Origin: Chrysophaeum taylorii
Lineage: Eukaryota; Sar; Pelagophyceae; Pelagomonadales; Pelagomonadaceae
Assembly (NCBI GenBank): GCA_029834535.1
Contig: JAQMWT010000080.1
Location: 1-28,112, forward strand
DNA length: 28,112 nt
Direction: 5' to 3'
The translations under genes and the position numbers were made by a program. This document shows, one piece after another, positions 1 to 10,900 of this stretch (the first letter of the stretch is position 1; each line of letters opens with the position of its first letter). A model generated the notes under the pieces. It saw only the letters and a list, made by a program, of their open reading frames with translations, made no database searches and was not told the origin of the DNA.

Positions 1-430
1 AATCGCATGCCGTTGATGTTGCTTCGCAATCTCGACCCGTCCGCACGGCACTGCAACGGCCCCCGATACCCTCATCGAGCGGTCGTGATCGCGAGGTCCT
101 CAGACTCGCAATGGGGTCCGGACGGCGAGAAAAAAACCTAATGTCCGCGCCTCACCTCACCACGAGCAGGGCGACCTCCCCTTTCGAGCGAGCAGACGCC
201 AGTTCCGTAAGGTCGGCGTCGCCATGACGTCAACCAAGAGCCAGGGCCAGACGTTAGCAATGTCGGCGTCCTGCTTGCCTCAAGCCCGTCTTCACGGACC
301 GGCCCAGCTCTACGTGGCTCTCAGCCGAGTGGCAAGCCAGAGGACATCGTCTTCTGGTCGACTGACTACCCTCCCCACGTCAGGCAATACGACAACGCAC
401 CCTGGCGTCAACGCGCAAAGGGTTTAACGA
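1..430 (+). pseudogene. PIF1/Helitron-type helicase, C-terminal fragment
   Basis: Translating the first 430 bases in pieces gives two hallmarks of the PIF1-like helicase found in Helitrons and in host PIF1. The first is MLLRNLDPS followed by CNG near base 10-75. The second is MTSTKSQGQTL at about 224-256, followed by AQLYVALSRV near 300-335 (helicase motifs V and VI). The canonical version reads T-x-N-K-S-Q-G-Q-T-L and G-Q-L-Y-V-A-L-S-R, so the second Asn is Thr here. The two parts are in different frames and the 5' part runs off the window, so this is a broken remnant. A related but more decayed copy lies on the minus strand at 3722-4242 and again at 11830-12375. The Ty3 element begins about 80 bases downstream. 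It could equally be the end of a Helitron or of a cellular PIF1 paralogue; no Helitron terminus is visible. Confidence 0.75.
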
Positions 431-499
431 GGTCGCGGTAGCCGCACTACCCGATTAGGACGAGTGTGGTTCGCGGCCGGGGGGGGTAGAGGGCCCGGG

Positions 500-2413
500 T
501 AGGAGGAAGACCTCGATGATCCGATGCAATTGGTCACGTCTCATGCTACGAAACAACGTCAGAAGCAACGACTGCAGACCCAGCCTAGTATTTTCCGTGA
601 TGCCGATGATTACCAAGAGTACATCGACAAGATTCCGGATAATTTGACTTTGGAAGAGATAGCCAAAGAGCAGATCACTGATGCTACTTGCGAGGACATT
701 CGTTATCGCATGGCTCAGGGCCATTCTCTTCGTCGGTACGGTGCCAATTATCGCTATCAAGTGGTGAAAGGAGTTCTCTACCGTGCCGCACCCGACTTGC
801 ACCCGATGATAGTCGCACCCCGAACTTTACGGACGCGCATCATCCGATTGTACCATGACACACCTCTCAATGGTGGTCATATGGGCCGTCAAAGTACAGT
901 GCAGTCGATACTTGAACGTTTTTGGTGGCCTCATATGTCTAATGAGGTGGGTGCTTACATTGCTGGTTGCGTAGTGTGCAAGAAAGCTCGTACGCCTGAA
1001 CCAATGAGAGCAGGTCTGCTTCAGCAACCGGTGTATGATGGTGATTGTGTCGTCCTTTGTATGGATTTGTTTGGACCTTTGCCCAGTGCTGGTCCCGAGA
1101 CATATCTCATCGTTTTTTTTGATCTATTTTCCCATTTCTTGATTCTTGACGTACTACACCATAAGACTGCTGAGTCAATCCTCGAGTCTTTTGTCGCGAA
1201 TATATTACTCAAAGGTTATCTACCTCAGAGGATTCGTACCGACAATGGGAAAGAGTTCGTCAACAAGTTGATGGAAGAGTTTTGTCATCTTTTCAATGTT
1301 CGGTATAGTACCACGATTCCGTATCATGCTCAGGCTAATCCTGCGGAAAGGGTCAACCGCTTTATCAAGGCTTTCCTCCGTGCGTGCCTTCAAAACCGCA
1401 AGATCACGGAATGGCCCGAATTCGCAGAGTACATTGCTTTCTGTTACAATCGTAAATTTATTCCGGGGACTCCGATCTCACCTTTCATGCTTCGTCTTAA
1501 CCGGTAGCCTTTATTGCCAACCGATTACACGATCATGGATCTTGATGTCCGCCGCCTGCCGAAAACTCGCTCCGATGTTGTGGCAGAGACTCGCGAGAGG
1601 CTGAAGTTCTATACCGCTACGGTGAACGAAGCTCGTGAGAAGGCTCTTCGTAAACAACGTCTCGCCTATAATGCGGACCATGTTGATGTGGAGTATGAAG
1701 AAGGTTCACATGTTCTGCTCTACATCCCTTTTCTTCAGAACAAGCTTCGACCGGAATGGCGCGGTCCATTCGTTATTTTGGAACGCTTGTCCCCGGTCAC
1801 TTACAGGATTGAGTCTCTTGATTATCCTCCCGAACGCCGCTGTGTTCATGTTAGTCAGATTACCCCTGTGATGGTTTCTCCAGTGGTCGATCGAGCTGTG
1901 CCCAAGCCCAAGGAGACCTTTCGGGATGATTACAAGCATGGTATGTTCGTTATCTTTCGGATTCCGGATAATAAACGGTCCGATTTGCGAAAGAAGATTT
2001 TTGTCGCTGAAGTTTATGAACCCTATGATTTTGTGAATGATCGAGTCGCTCTGCATTTCTATGCTGATCTCGGTCCCCATGACAAGGTTTCTTGTTACAA
2101 GCCTACTTCACATCTCTCTACTCGCAAGCTTAAGCCGGAATACAAGGACGTGGACGGTCGCAGTTTCACCGACAAGACCAAGGTCAACAACAGTGCCACT
2201 CCTTGTGTCACCGACTTCGCCCCGCATGAGATCGATGTGGTGATTCCTAAGTTCACTTTACGTGGTGGACGCGTTCCTGTGCCTGTCGTCGAACGTGCCT
2301 ACAAGAAGATTCGTTCTCGAGATGCTCATTCAGCCAAGGCTCGTGCTTCTCGCCGGACTCGCTGGGGGCAGCTCGTGTTCTCACCAGGGGAGTCCTGTGG
2401 CGGCAACTCCTGA
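500..2413 (+). mobile_element. Ty3/gypsy retrotransposon, 3' part of pol, 5'-truncated
   Basis: Only the RNase H-integrase linker, the integrase and the C-terminal tail of a Ty3/gypsy polyprotein are present. Gag, protease, RT and RNase H are missing because the sequence switches to helicase-derived DNA upstream of about base 500. Downstream of the stop at 2411-2413 I cannot identify a convincing polypurine tract or 3' LTR with paired ends. Base composition (near 48% GC by eye) is clearly lower than in the GC-rich non-LTR element that follows. Confidence 0.85.
524..2413 (+). pseudogene. Ty3/gypsy integrase with GPY/F tail, one in-frame TAG
   Basis: The frame is open from about 524 to 2413 except for one TAG at 1505-1507. 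Residue numbers count from the codon at 524. The zinc-binding HHCC module is H111, H119, C149 and C152. The catalytic core shows D181 (CMDLFGP), D240 (RTDNGKEF) and E275 (NPAERVNR), with 34 residues between the second Asp and the Glu, one short of the usual 35. The TAG falls in the segment joining the core to the C-terminal domain. After it the same frame continues with a GPY/F module (EWRGPFVILERL, around 1756-1792), then a basic tail ending in SPGESCGGNS. In a living element the integrase inserts the cDNA into host chromatin in the nucleus. The nonsense codon would remove the GPY/F domain, so this copy is probably inactive, although it has almost no other damage and looks young. Confidence 0.88.
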
Positions 2414-2709
2414 CCGCTAAGGCTTACCCCCCCTCTCTCGAGGCTTGATACCCGTTCAACGGGACACCTTTCCCGATCTTTTTAGTGACATCACACCTCT
2501 CTTTTGCGAGAAGCATTCTTGCTGTATTCTTGTAGTTTCCTTGCTATCATATACCATCTCTCCATCTTGTTGAGAGGCTTGGTGAGCGTGAGCAAGGTGT
2601 GTGGCGAGCTTATCCGACCCCGCGTCCGTGTTTCCCTCGTTCAGTGAGGTCTAGGACGAGTCAGTGAGTACCCCCTTTGTCACCCGGGGGTCGGTAAGGT
2701 TTTTTTTTT
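2414..2709. other. Non-coding stretch after Ty3 pol; no LTR recognised
   Basis: This is about 300 bases of pyrimidine-rich DNA following the Ty3 stop codon. A 3' LTR would be expected here, but I see no TG...CA boundary that can be paired with a second copy, because no 5' LTR lies in the window. A run of T at 2700-2710 ends the stretch, and the truncated non-LTR 3' end follows. Confidence 0.4.
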
Positions 2710-2711
2710 CT

Positions 2712-2830
2712 GTGCCGCCATACCTCCTACCCCACAAACCCACCCACATCCTTCATGCCCCCCACACACACACCCCTCTTGGCAGTCGACATTTAAAGAC
2801 AGACAGACAGACAAACATCTGCCGATTAGT
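2712..2830 (+). mobile_element. Non-LTR retrotransposon, 3'-terminal scrap (copy 0)
   Basis: The stretch matches the last ~100 bases of the two larger non-LTR copies (11370-11450 and 14818-14935). All three share the CCCCACAAACCCAC, CATCCTTCATGC and CAGTCGACATTTAAAGACA blocks and then a GACA repeat tail. Nothing upstream of the 3' untranslated region is present, as expected for a severely 5'-truncated insertion. The tail is followed by ACATCTGCCGATTAGTAGT, a flank that recurs at about 12470 and 14930. Confidence 0.8.
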
Positions 2831-3294
2831 AGTAAGGACAAAAAGAAAGAAGATAAAGAAACAAGATAAGCCGTAAGTCACTTGCTAGAAAGAGAAATAC
2901 CTATAGGACGCAAGACAGCTTCCGACGTCTTCCGTTTTTTCTCGCGATAAACCGCGTCATGGCTCGAGCCTTCGTGGCTAGCGATGGCGGACCGCGAGCC
3001 CGCCGGTCCGCGAGGCGGGAGACCACTCGCCGCCCATCGCCGACCCAAACCCGCGCCTCGCCGTCACGGTTGCGCTCCGCCACGCCGAAGGCGTCGCCAT
3101 CGCCCGCGCAGGCGAACCTTGACCTCGAAGCGCTGCTGACTCGAACGCTCTGTTTTAAAAGGTCGACTGCTAAGAGGGGGGGGTGGTGCGTGTGTGGTAT
3201 ATAGTTTCTATATGTTATATAGTTTCCAAATTATCAACCAAAGGCCGTGCCGCGCCGGCCCTGATTCTTAGCCAGCTGTTTAGATATAAACAAG
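2831..3294. other. Unassigned intergenic stretch
   Basis: It starts with purine-rich sequence (AAGAAAGAAG) and continues with GC-rich DNA. Short open frames on both strands lack recognisable motifs. A small AT-rich patch with TATAGTTTC repeats lies at about 3198-3232. I see no gene here. Confidence 0.5.
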
Positions 3295-3660
3295 TGCAGG
3301 CCAGTAAGTTCACCTAGTCCCAATCTCTAACCCCAGTAAGTTCACCTGGTCCCAGTAAGTTTCTTGAAAAGTTTTTGAATAAGTTCACCTGGTCAGTAAG
3401 TTCACCTAGTCCAAATCTCTAACCCCAGTAAGTTCGGCGTAAACCCACCCGTGCTCACACCCACTCCTTCGAGCTCGTCGCTCTCGCCTCCGCCAATCTA
3501 AGCTGCCTTGATCCGCACACGCCGCTAACCTTTGAGTTTACTCTAAAACCCCCAGTAAGTTCATCTGGCCCCAGTAAGTTCACCTGGTCACTTTATTCAC
3601 CTAATCCCAATCTCTAACCCCAGCAAATCCACCTGGCCCCAGTAAGTTCACCTATAGTGC
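3295..3660. repeat. Dispersed AGTAAGTTCACCT repeat cluster, copy 1
   Basis: About ten exact or near copies of AGTAAGTTCACCT, often followed by GGTCCC or AGTCCC and separated by CAATCTCTAACCCC, lie between 3300 and 3655. Spacing is irregular (about 20 to more than 100 bases), so it is not a simple tandem array. The block sits directly after the minus-strand helicase remnant, that is, in the position of its 3' untranslated region. A second version of the same block is at 11478-11790. The function is unknown. Confidence 0.8.
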
Positions 3661-3721
3661 GCGTGTAGACGCCGGGAGGGGGCTTGTCGGTATTGCGCAG
3701 CACGTGTGGGGTAGGGTGGAG

Positions 3722-4242
3722 TCGTCGACCCAGATGATTATATCCTCGGGGTTGCCGATCGACAGAGAGCCACGTAGAGCTGGACGTGGCAGAAGACGGG
3801 CTTGGGCAAGAGGACGCCGACCTCGCGGGGCGTCTGGCCCTGGCTCTTGTTGATCGTTTGGCGTCGGCGGGCCTTAAGCGATACAGGTTGGAGGAGCCTC
3901 GGTGACACGACACGATCGATCATGTATCTGTTACCGTTGCAGTGGCCGTGCGACGCGTCGAGGTTGCGAAGACTTTAAGCTCGCGATCAAAGTCAGCATG
4001 CCGTTGGTTGTCAGGGAGTCGAAAACTCGACTGTAAAGAGCGAGGCGTCGTCTTCCGACCCAACCTAGTCGGCCGAAAAGAAATCCGACGCCTCGTCTCC
4101 GGGAAACAAAGGCCGCGGTCATGCGCGCGTTGTCAGCATCGACAACATCGTCTCGACGGGGCGTGAGAATGGCGCGCTGAAAGAGCCGCCGCGGGTCGTG
4201 GAAACAGTCTGCGAGGTCGCCGTAGACGGCTTGGAGGATCAC
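3722..4242 (-). pseudogene. Decayed PIF1/Helitron-type helicase C-terminal domain, copy 1
   Basis: Read on the minus strand, the pieces follow PIF1 order: AVYGDLADCFHDPRRLFQRA then ILTPRRDDVV (about 4242-4150), LRNLD with HCNGNR (about 3990-3940), then TINKSQGQTPREVGVLLPKP and VQLYVALCRS (about 3860-3770). The canonical last motif is GQLYVALSR, so Gly and Ser are replaced here. The parts lie in different frames, and the segment between the DDV and LRNLD blocks is shorter than in the family, so the copy is dead. The region upstream of the AVYGDL block on this strand is replaced by CCCTAAATCGA, a GACA tract and the non-LTR element. It is nearly identical to 11830-12375, which shows that the helicase block and the non-LTR element were duplicated or assembled as one unit. 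Confidence 0.8.
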
Positions 4243-4257
4243 TGTCTGGCTCGCGCG

Positions 4258-4303
4258 TCTACCTGATTTTTTGATCCTTACCCTAAATCGAGGGACAGAC
4301 AGA
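4258..4303. repeat. CCCTAAATCGA plus GACA tract at 5' junction of non-LTR copy 1
   Basis: The sequence GATCCTTACCCTAAATCGA leads into GGGACAGACAGACAA, after which the non-LTR element starts. The same leader occurs at 12414-12432, where it runs into a longer GACAAACA/GACAGACA tract. The tract matches the 3' tail of the element itself, so it may be the insertion target. Confidence 0.7.
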
Positions 4304-5133
4304 CAAGCTCAGTGTGCACGTCGACACGGGTTGTCATAGCTGACGCAAGTCCCGCCACCATGGCTTCGGGCAGTCGGGGACTGGCTTTCTCGTGCTTCCG
4401 GCGTCTCCTGCTCCTTTCCACCATCTTCGCTATTTTTCTCATTGTCGGCTCGCCATCAGCCCCCGCGAGTCATCCATTCCGTGTTTGGTCTTCGCTCTCG
4501 GTCCAGGTCTCCTGCGGCGTCACGCGGCTCGATGTCTTCCCCACCGACGTCGATTACTTTTGGTCCCAGCGTCGCATGTTCCTCATAGGCTTTACTGTGC
4601 TTACGTTAGTGCGGCTCTTGACTCTTCTCCTGGTTAAGCGTTGTATGGTCACTATCTCGCAAGCTGCTGCTGCCGGCTCATCTGTAGCCACCGCCTGCAA
4701 CTCTTTGCCTTGCGCACCCTTCAAGGCCGCTTGCATTGGACCTCTTACCGCCCTCTGCAACTTGGTCAGCACGCTCGTGCGGATCTCACACGCTCGTGCT
4801 CGCCACCGCCTCGCCCACCGCAATCATCGTTGCCACCGCCATTGCTGCTACTCGCGGGCGGCCCAGCTGCGTCTCATGCGCGGCTTCTGGTCGCTCCGCC
4901 GTGCGGTTCAGCGTGATCCTTCGCATCGATCCGCCCGATGCCCTGCCATCTATGGTTGCCTTATTCTCACGCACGCCGAGGCACGCAGAGTCTACGGTCA
5001 TGTCCCGCGGCCTTTCGCCACCTTCTTCAAACGCGTCGCTTTTGTTTCGCGCCATGCCACTTCCGTGGCCCTTGGCCTTGCTCTTGACGCGTTTCTCCCT
5101 TACGAGCAACATCGCGATCCCCGTGGAGCTGCC

Positions 5134-5394
5134 TCGGAGTCCGCCCCTCGTGCGGCGTCACCTGCAACCTCGGAGCCACCCCCAGCCACACCCGCTCGTC
5201 GGCCTCGCCATCGACGCCGACAGGAGTCCGCCCCTCGTGTGGAATCACCGGCACCCTCGGTTGCGCCCCCAGCCACGCCTGCTCCTCATCCTCCCCACCG
5301 GCACCAACAGGAGTCCGCCCCTCGTGCGGAGTCTCCTGCAACCTCGGATACGTCCTCAGGTCCGCATGCTCCGCGTCCTCGTCGTCAGCGCCGA
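5134..5394 (+). repeat. Coding minisatellite, 3 x 87 bp
   Basis: Three units begin at 5134, 5221 and 5308 with GAGTCCGCCCCTCGTG in register; a fourth, degenerate start is at 5395. The unit is a multiple of three and encodes repeats of the ESAPRAESPATS type followed by PPATPAPRPPHRRR. This region varies freely in similar low-complexity linkers. Confidence 0.9.
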
Positions 5395-7025
5395 CAGGAG
5401 CTCACCACTCCACCGTCCACGGACATGGGGCTGGATTCCCCTCCTGCACCCGGACCAGACCGACACCACTCCCGTCGCCGCAGGTCTTCCCCACGCCCAC
5501 TGACACCACACCTCCTGGGCCTGTGGCTATGGACCTGGAGTCATCGGAGGCAGGGTCCGCTACTTCCCCGCGCGACGGGAACCCACCAATGCGACTCCCT
5601 CCGCCCGCTGCGACACCGGCACCGCGCCGCCATGGCCCCCGCCGCCGCGCGCCACCATCCGGGTCTGTTGCTACGGACATCGCGCCTCCACCGAACGCGG
5701 GGAACGCCAATACCACCGCGCCCCTCCCAATACCCACCACGGCGCCAGCCACCCACCCTCCCGGCCCCTCTGCCGAAAACTCTCCTGCATCGCGTCGCCG
5801 CCGCCCACACCGCCAGCGGTCCTCCGCCACAGTTCATGACCCCGTACCACTCGAGCCTGCGCCTATGGACCTCGAACCGTCCTTCATGTACACCCACATT
5901 GCCGCCGAGAACCTCCCCTCGTCTGGCACACACCCTCTTCCCACCGGCACGGACATGGACCTTGAGGTCGACCATCCTCCGCCACCGGTTCCCGCGCACA
6001 CCGCTGCCCCTGACATCTCTCCGCCATCTCCCGCACCCACGCCAACGCCTTCGCCCTCTGTCGAGGCTCCTGGCTCGTCGCACGCCCCCCCAACCGCGTC
6101 TCCACGCCTTGCCTACCGATCGTGCTCGAGCCTGCACCCACCCCACTTTACCAGCGGTCGCCCGCGCTGCACGCACCCAACATCTACACGCCCAGGCGCG
6201 TGCAGCCCGGCTGAGCCTCGTCGCAGCTCGGCGCCACGATCCTGGTGAGTCTCGCCACCACGCTGCAACTTCTCCAGCGCCGGTTTCGCGCACGGACTCA
6301 ACCCCAGGGAGCTCTCGCTACCGACAGCCCTCCATCGTCTGCTGCGGCCACACCGGCTCACTCGCCGCCCGCCTCCGCGACCCAGATCTCGCCAACTCCC
6401 CCTCCGCCACCACAACCGGCTCTGCCTCTGACCCCTGCCCCGCACTCTACTTTCTCGTCCACCGCTCGTGCTGCCCGAAGTCGCGCTCATCATACTCTTG
6501 CACGTGCTGCTCGACAGAACCTCGTTGCGACCCTGCGCCGCGCTCCTGGTCAGCCACGTCACACCGCCGCGCTCCGTCTTCAGCGCTTTGTTCGCGCTCG
6601 GCAGCACCTCCGTGCCCGTCGCTCACCTGCTACGCCCACACAGTCCGTCACACCCACTGCCACCAATACTTCCCCCGGCGTCTGCCACACCCACGCCAAA
6701 TTCCTCGCCACCCTCGGGCCCGTCACCTACCCCTCAGCCGCCGCTATCTGCCTCGCCTTCACGCGCATGCACCAACTCTGCACATCCGGATGTCGCCCGC
6801 GTTATACGCACCCGCGCTCAACACGCTCAAGCACGTGCTGCCCGGCAAAACCGCGTCGCGGCCTTGCGCCAGACTCCTGGCCCGCCACTCCACTACGCAG
6901 CGGCCCTTCTTCAGCACCAATTTCGAGCCTGGAAGCGATTACGTGCTCGTCGATCCCTGGCAATAATCCGCCGCTTCCTGCGCCACACGGCCGGCCGCTA
7001 TGTCAGCTACCTCCGGGACCGCGCT

Positions 7026-7205
7026 TGTCCTATATGCTCCAGCCCTTGCTTTACCCGTTGCCAAGTCCGCTGCTGTCGCGTGGTCCTGCACCACGCCTGC
7101 GTTGGTCAGTGGGCGCTAAGCAACCTCGCCGGCGACCAAGGCGACCCTGACGTGGCGCCCACCAACCGCGCGCGCCTTCCGCCGTGCCCCAACTGCCGCA
7201 GTCCT
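7026..7205 (+). other. RING-like zinc finger within the non-LTR element
   Basis: The order is C-P-I-C, then extra Cys residues (SSPCFTRCQVRCC), then V-V-L-H-H-A-C-V-G-Q-W, a 30-residue loop and C-P-N-C-R-S-P-I. The HHAC-x3-W and CPxCRxP parts match RING-H2 fingers closely. The usual C-x-H step is not exact: an Arg stands where a His is expected, and several spare Cys residues could take over. A zinc-binding fold is likely; the specific subclass is uncertain. Confidence 0.6.
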
Positions 7206-7930
7206 ATACGCATGGTCCGCCCTCATCAACGCTGGGTGTCTGTGCACTCTCTCCCCCAGGTCCGCGCTGCCGCACCCCACCGCATTTTCCCACTTGCTGC
7301 AGCCCTTGCCGCCACTACCGCCCGATATCGCATTCGAGCGCGTATGCGCGACGCCGCCCTTGCCGCTCGAGCCGCTGCTGCTGCGGAACGCCATCTCGCC
7401 GCTATGCACGCTGCTGCTGCCGCTGCTGCGGCACTCCAACTCGACACGGGACGGGCCGCCGCCGCTGCTGCCAGCGCCGACGCTTACCTCGCCCATCGCG
7501 CTGCCGCCCACGCTGCTCAAGCTGCCCGTGCCGCCCGCCTCTCCCACATTGGCTCCCGCACGCGATCCACTGGCACCCGCAACACCCCTACCACCCCTCC
7601 CGCTGGCAACCGCCGCACCACTGCGTCTGGCAACCGCACTGCGAATGCAACAGCCAGCCGCCACACCCCTGCCGCTGGCACCCGGACCACCCCCACTACT
7701 AGCACCTCCTCCACCCCCGCCGCTGCCGCCGGCAACCGCCGCGCCCCTGCCCCTGCCACCAGCCACCGCAACACCCCTGTCACGGCTGCAGCCCCCACGA
7801 GCGCGTCTCCTGGCATTTCTCCCATTGGGCCTCGGTCACATTCGGCGCCACCGTCTGTTGCCCCCGCCCACCCTACGTCATCCGGGCCAGCCCCCCCCTC
7901 CCGACACGCCGTCCACGTGACCTGAGCGAT

Positions 7931-10900
7931 TTGCGCTCTGCGATCGACGAGGTCTCCATCAAAGACCTCATTATATCGCCGTGCTCTTGCATTCGCACCA
8001 TTCCCGCCCAATTCCGCGAGGCATGGGCGAGCGCAATGGCCGAGGTGTGTTCATGGTTTGAAGACGCCACTTCCGATAACGCTCGTGACCGTGCCCTCCT
8101 TTGGTACATGAGCCTTCACAGCCTACTTCTTCGGCGAGCACCACGAGGCGGCGCCCGTCGGCCCGACGTGCTCACTGACCGCTTTACAGCCTTCGCCGCA
8201 GGGCGTTACGACCTCCTCATTGACGGCTACCTCCACGACGTGACTCGCGTGCGCTCCCATGTACGCTCACGGGCGGCCCCCGACGATGACGCGGACGCAC
8301 TTCGTGCATTGCGACTCGCTGAATCTGGCGACCTCTCTCGGGCGTGCCGTATTCTCACCAGCCTGGGCATCGCCGACCCATGCCACCCAGACGTCATGCG
8401 CCAACTCGTGTCCAAACATCCTGCTCGCAAGGAGGACCTTCACACTTTCCCCAACCACCCGCAAGGGCTCGCCACACTCTCGGTCGCCCTGCGTGAAACT
8501 TACCGCACGCTCCGGCCGAAGGCTGGTGTGGGCCCCGACCAGTGCCGCAATGAATTCCTCTCCGTTTTCGCCCAGCCCTTCCCGAGCAACGTCAAGGCAC
8601 GCTCGGCGATGGACAAAATCGACAACCTTGAGACCTTGTTCGTTCGTGGAGCTCTTCCTGACTGGTATTACTTCATCACCACCACGGTAACCCTCATTCC
8701 GTCAGCGACGCGCCGCTGACGCTAACCAAGCACCTGACGTTCGACCTATCGGCATTGGCACCGTCCGCCGCCGTGCCACTGGACGGTGCCTTGTGCGTAG
8801 CCTCCACTCCGAGCTCTCTGAGGCACTGTACCCGATCAACGTTGCCGTCGGGGTCAAGGGCGGCCCCTCGCGCCTCGTCTTTGGCGTCCGCACCCACGCG
8901 GAGCAGTACCCCGACCAGGTCATCATCAAGCTGGACAAACGCAACGCCTTCAACGAGCTCAAGCGCCGGACCGTCGTGGACAAACTCGCAAACCACGCCA
9001 ACGCTAAGCTGCGTGCCTTTGGCCACTTTATGTTCAAGCAATTGCGGCCGGCATCCTGGGTGGCCCTCCACGGCCCCACCGGCCTCGATCGCGCCCCCTT
9101 CGACTCTCAAGAAGGCGGCCAGCAAGGCGACCCCACCTATCCACCGGCGTACTGTCTGGCAACGCATGACGCCGCTCAGGCCCTTGACACCCGCTTACGT
9201 TCATGTGCCGGCTACGCCCGATTTGGCATGGACGACGGCGTCATCTCTGGTTCCCCTCGTGAGGTTGTCGACGCCCTCCTGCAGTACGCCCGCGACATCC
9301 AAGCTAGCGGCGAGGAGCTCCGCCTCGACAAGTGCGAGGCGTTCTGTCCGGCACTTGGCATGGGGCTTCTCGACCACCCCGATGTTCACGACCACGTCCA
9401 AGTTGCGCCTGACGGCACGCGTACTCTTGCTGGTATCCCCGTTGTCGCCGACGGCCTCGTAATCTACGGTGTGCCCATCGGCTCCCCGGCCACGCCGGAG
9501 ATGCCTATGTCGAAGCTACCTTGCAACGCGAGGTTGACGCTCAGGTGAGCTACATGAGCCGTATTCGCACCAAGCTCCAGAACGTCTCCCTCCACTGCAT
9601 GTACTCGTTGGGCCGCTACTGCATCGCCCCGCGCATGGACTACATCGCGCAACACTGCTACCCCACCAATGCCTTGAGCGCGCTCCGCCGCTTCGACGTT
9701 GCCGCCCTCAGCTTCGTCGCCACAGCACTTGGCGCAGATCCGCGTCAGGTTTTTGACTCCAACGGCATCGTCCTCCAACGCCTCCGTCTTCCTGCTCGAA
9801 GTGGGGGTGGCGGCATTCGCTCCTGCGCCGACCTCAGCCCCGCCGCCTTTGTTGGCACGGCGGCCCAGGCCCTCCCACACCTCGTCGACCTTCGCGATCC
9901 TACGGGTGCCTTGGAGGTCCCTGGCTACCTCCCCGCCTCGCCTCGGTCCTGGGTGCCACTTCTTTTCGCACAGGTAACGAGTTGCACCGTTGGCACCACC
10001 TCCTCGCATCCGGTTGCCGCCTGGGGCGGGCACTCGAGACTGCGTGGGACGGACTTCGGGCTGATCTCCGTACCACGCTGGCTTCCCACGGCGGCGCTGG
10101 TTCCGGCGACCCCGCCAACGTTCATCTCGTCGACGGTCCTCTCTCCCACGAATTCGTCTCCATGGGCGTCCTCGTCGACCCCACCATCTCGACACCCGTG
10201 CTCATACCCCAACTCCAGCGTGCTCTAACCTCCCAGCGCGAGACAGCTCGGGCCACTGCACTCCAGCGCCTTGCGGCCACCCTTCCCATCACCGAAGCAC
10301 TTCGAGTAGCGGCGTCCTCATGGGATCGCTTCTCGACCACGTTCATCAGCTCGTGGCCCAGCTCTGGCCTTCAAATCCCCAACCGCTGCTGGGCTGAGAT
10401 GTGTGCCCAGTACTTTGGCTACCCCTCTCCAGCTTGTTTGGGCCTCGTGGGCACTCGCATTCTGGGCACTGACGTCGTTCTCGACGCTCACGGCAAGGTG
10501 CTTCTCACGCAGGCCAACCTTGTCAACCGCGGAGGAGCGCGGACCACCTGGCATGACGGCCAGCTCGACTGCGTCCACGGCAGCGTCAAAGAGGCCGGCA
10601 TCCCAGCCCTGTCCGAGGTTTTCGGCATCTTTGCTGACGTCGTCGCCCCTACCATTCGCACGCGCCTCTACGGCCGGTACCGAGGCAATCTCGCCCGACG
10701 TCAAGTCGTCCCAGACATCCTCACCACGCTCGACAACAAGGAGCAACTCTACGACATCAAAACCCTCGCTTGGGGTTCGTTGTACACCGCCCACGCCCTC
10801 CATCCCTCCCACCCGTCGCCTGTCGATCGGCGCGCAGCGCAAGTCCACTCCGAATACCTCGCTCACGCCCGCGGCATCGACGCCATCATCCCCAGCCGGG

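Larger units (their letters stand above)
4360..7925 (+). pseudogene. Non-LTR element N-terminal region: hydrophobic segments, low-complexity linker, IQ-like repeats, RING-like finger
   Basis: I start at 4360 because the ATG sits in GCCACCATGG, a perfect Kozak context; an in-frame ATG at 4312 is possible. Two hydrophobic segments follow (LLLLSTIFAIFLIVG at about 4408-4450 and FLIGFTVLTLVRLLTLLLV at about 4580-4635). Three 87-bp repeats encode ESAPRAESPATS-like units (5134-5394), and MDLE-type words recur. Arg/Ala-rich modules ending in LLQRRFRARTQ, LQRFVRARQHLRARRS and LLQHQFRAWKRLRARRS resemble IQ motifs. A RING-like finger runs from CPIC (7026-7037) through VVLHHACVGQW to CPNCRSPI (from 7185). 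A long Ala-rich helix-prone stretch follows. To keep these features the frame must change near 5450-5500, 6120, 6245 and 6660, and again in the C7 run near 7890 to reach the RT part. It could be one ORF continuous with RT or a separate ORF1. The function of the finger is unknown; ubiquitin ligase activity is only a possibility. Confidence 0.65.

Noticed and set aside
1..430. Complete Helitron
   Set aside because: Only the helicase end is visible; no Rep domain, no 5' TC end and no 3' hairpin with CTRR could be identified here or beside the other two helicase remnants.
2959..3204. Arg/Ser-rich open frame on the plus strand, with a mirror frame at 2901-3083
   Set aside because: Short, with composition explained by GC-rich DNA; no motif and no copy elsewhere in the window.
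3295..3660. CRISPR-like array
   Set aside because: Repeats are short, diverged and irregularly spaced, spacers are not of uniform length, and the DNA is eukaryotic.
4360..4640. Independent secreted or membrane protein gene at the start of the non-LTR element
   Set aside because: The hydrophobic segments are in frame with the downstream low-complexity part of the element and start right after its GACA boundary, so they are best read as the element's own N-terminus.
5541..6293. Long minus-strand open frames across the N-terminal part of the non-LTR element (also 7116-7766, 7517-8011, 10318-11064, 12967-13722)
   Set aside because: They are mirror frames of GC-rich coding DNA: Gly/Arg/Ala-rich, without motifs, and opposite clear RT, endonuclease or low-complexity coding sequence.
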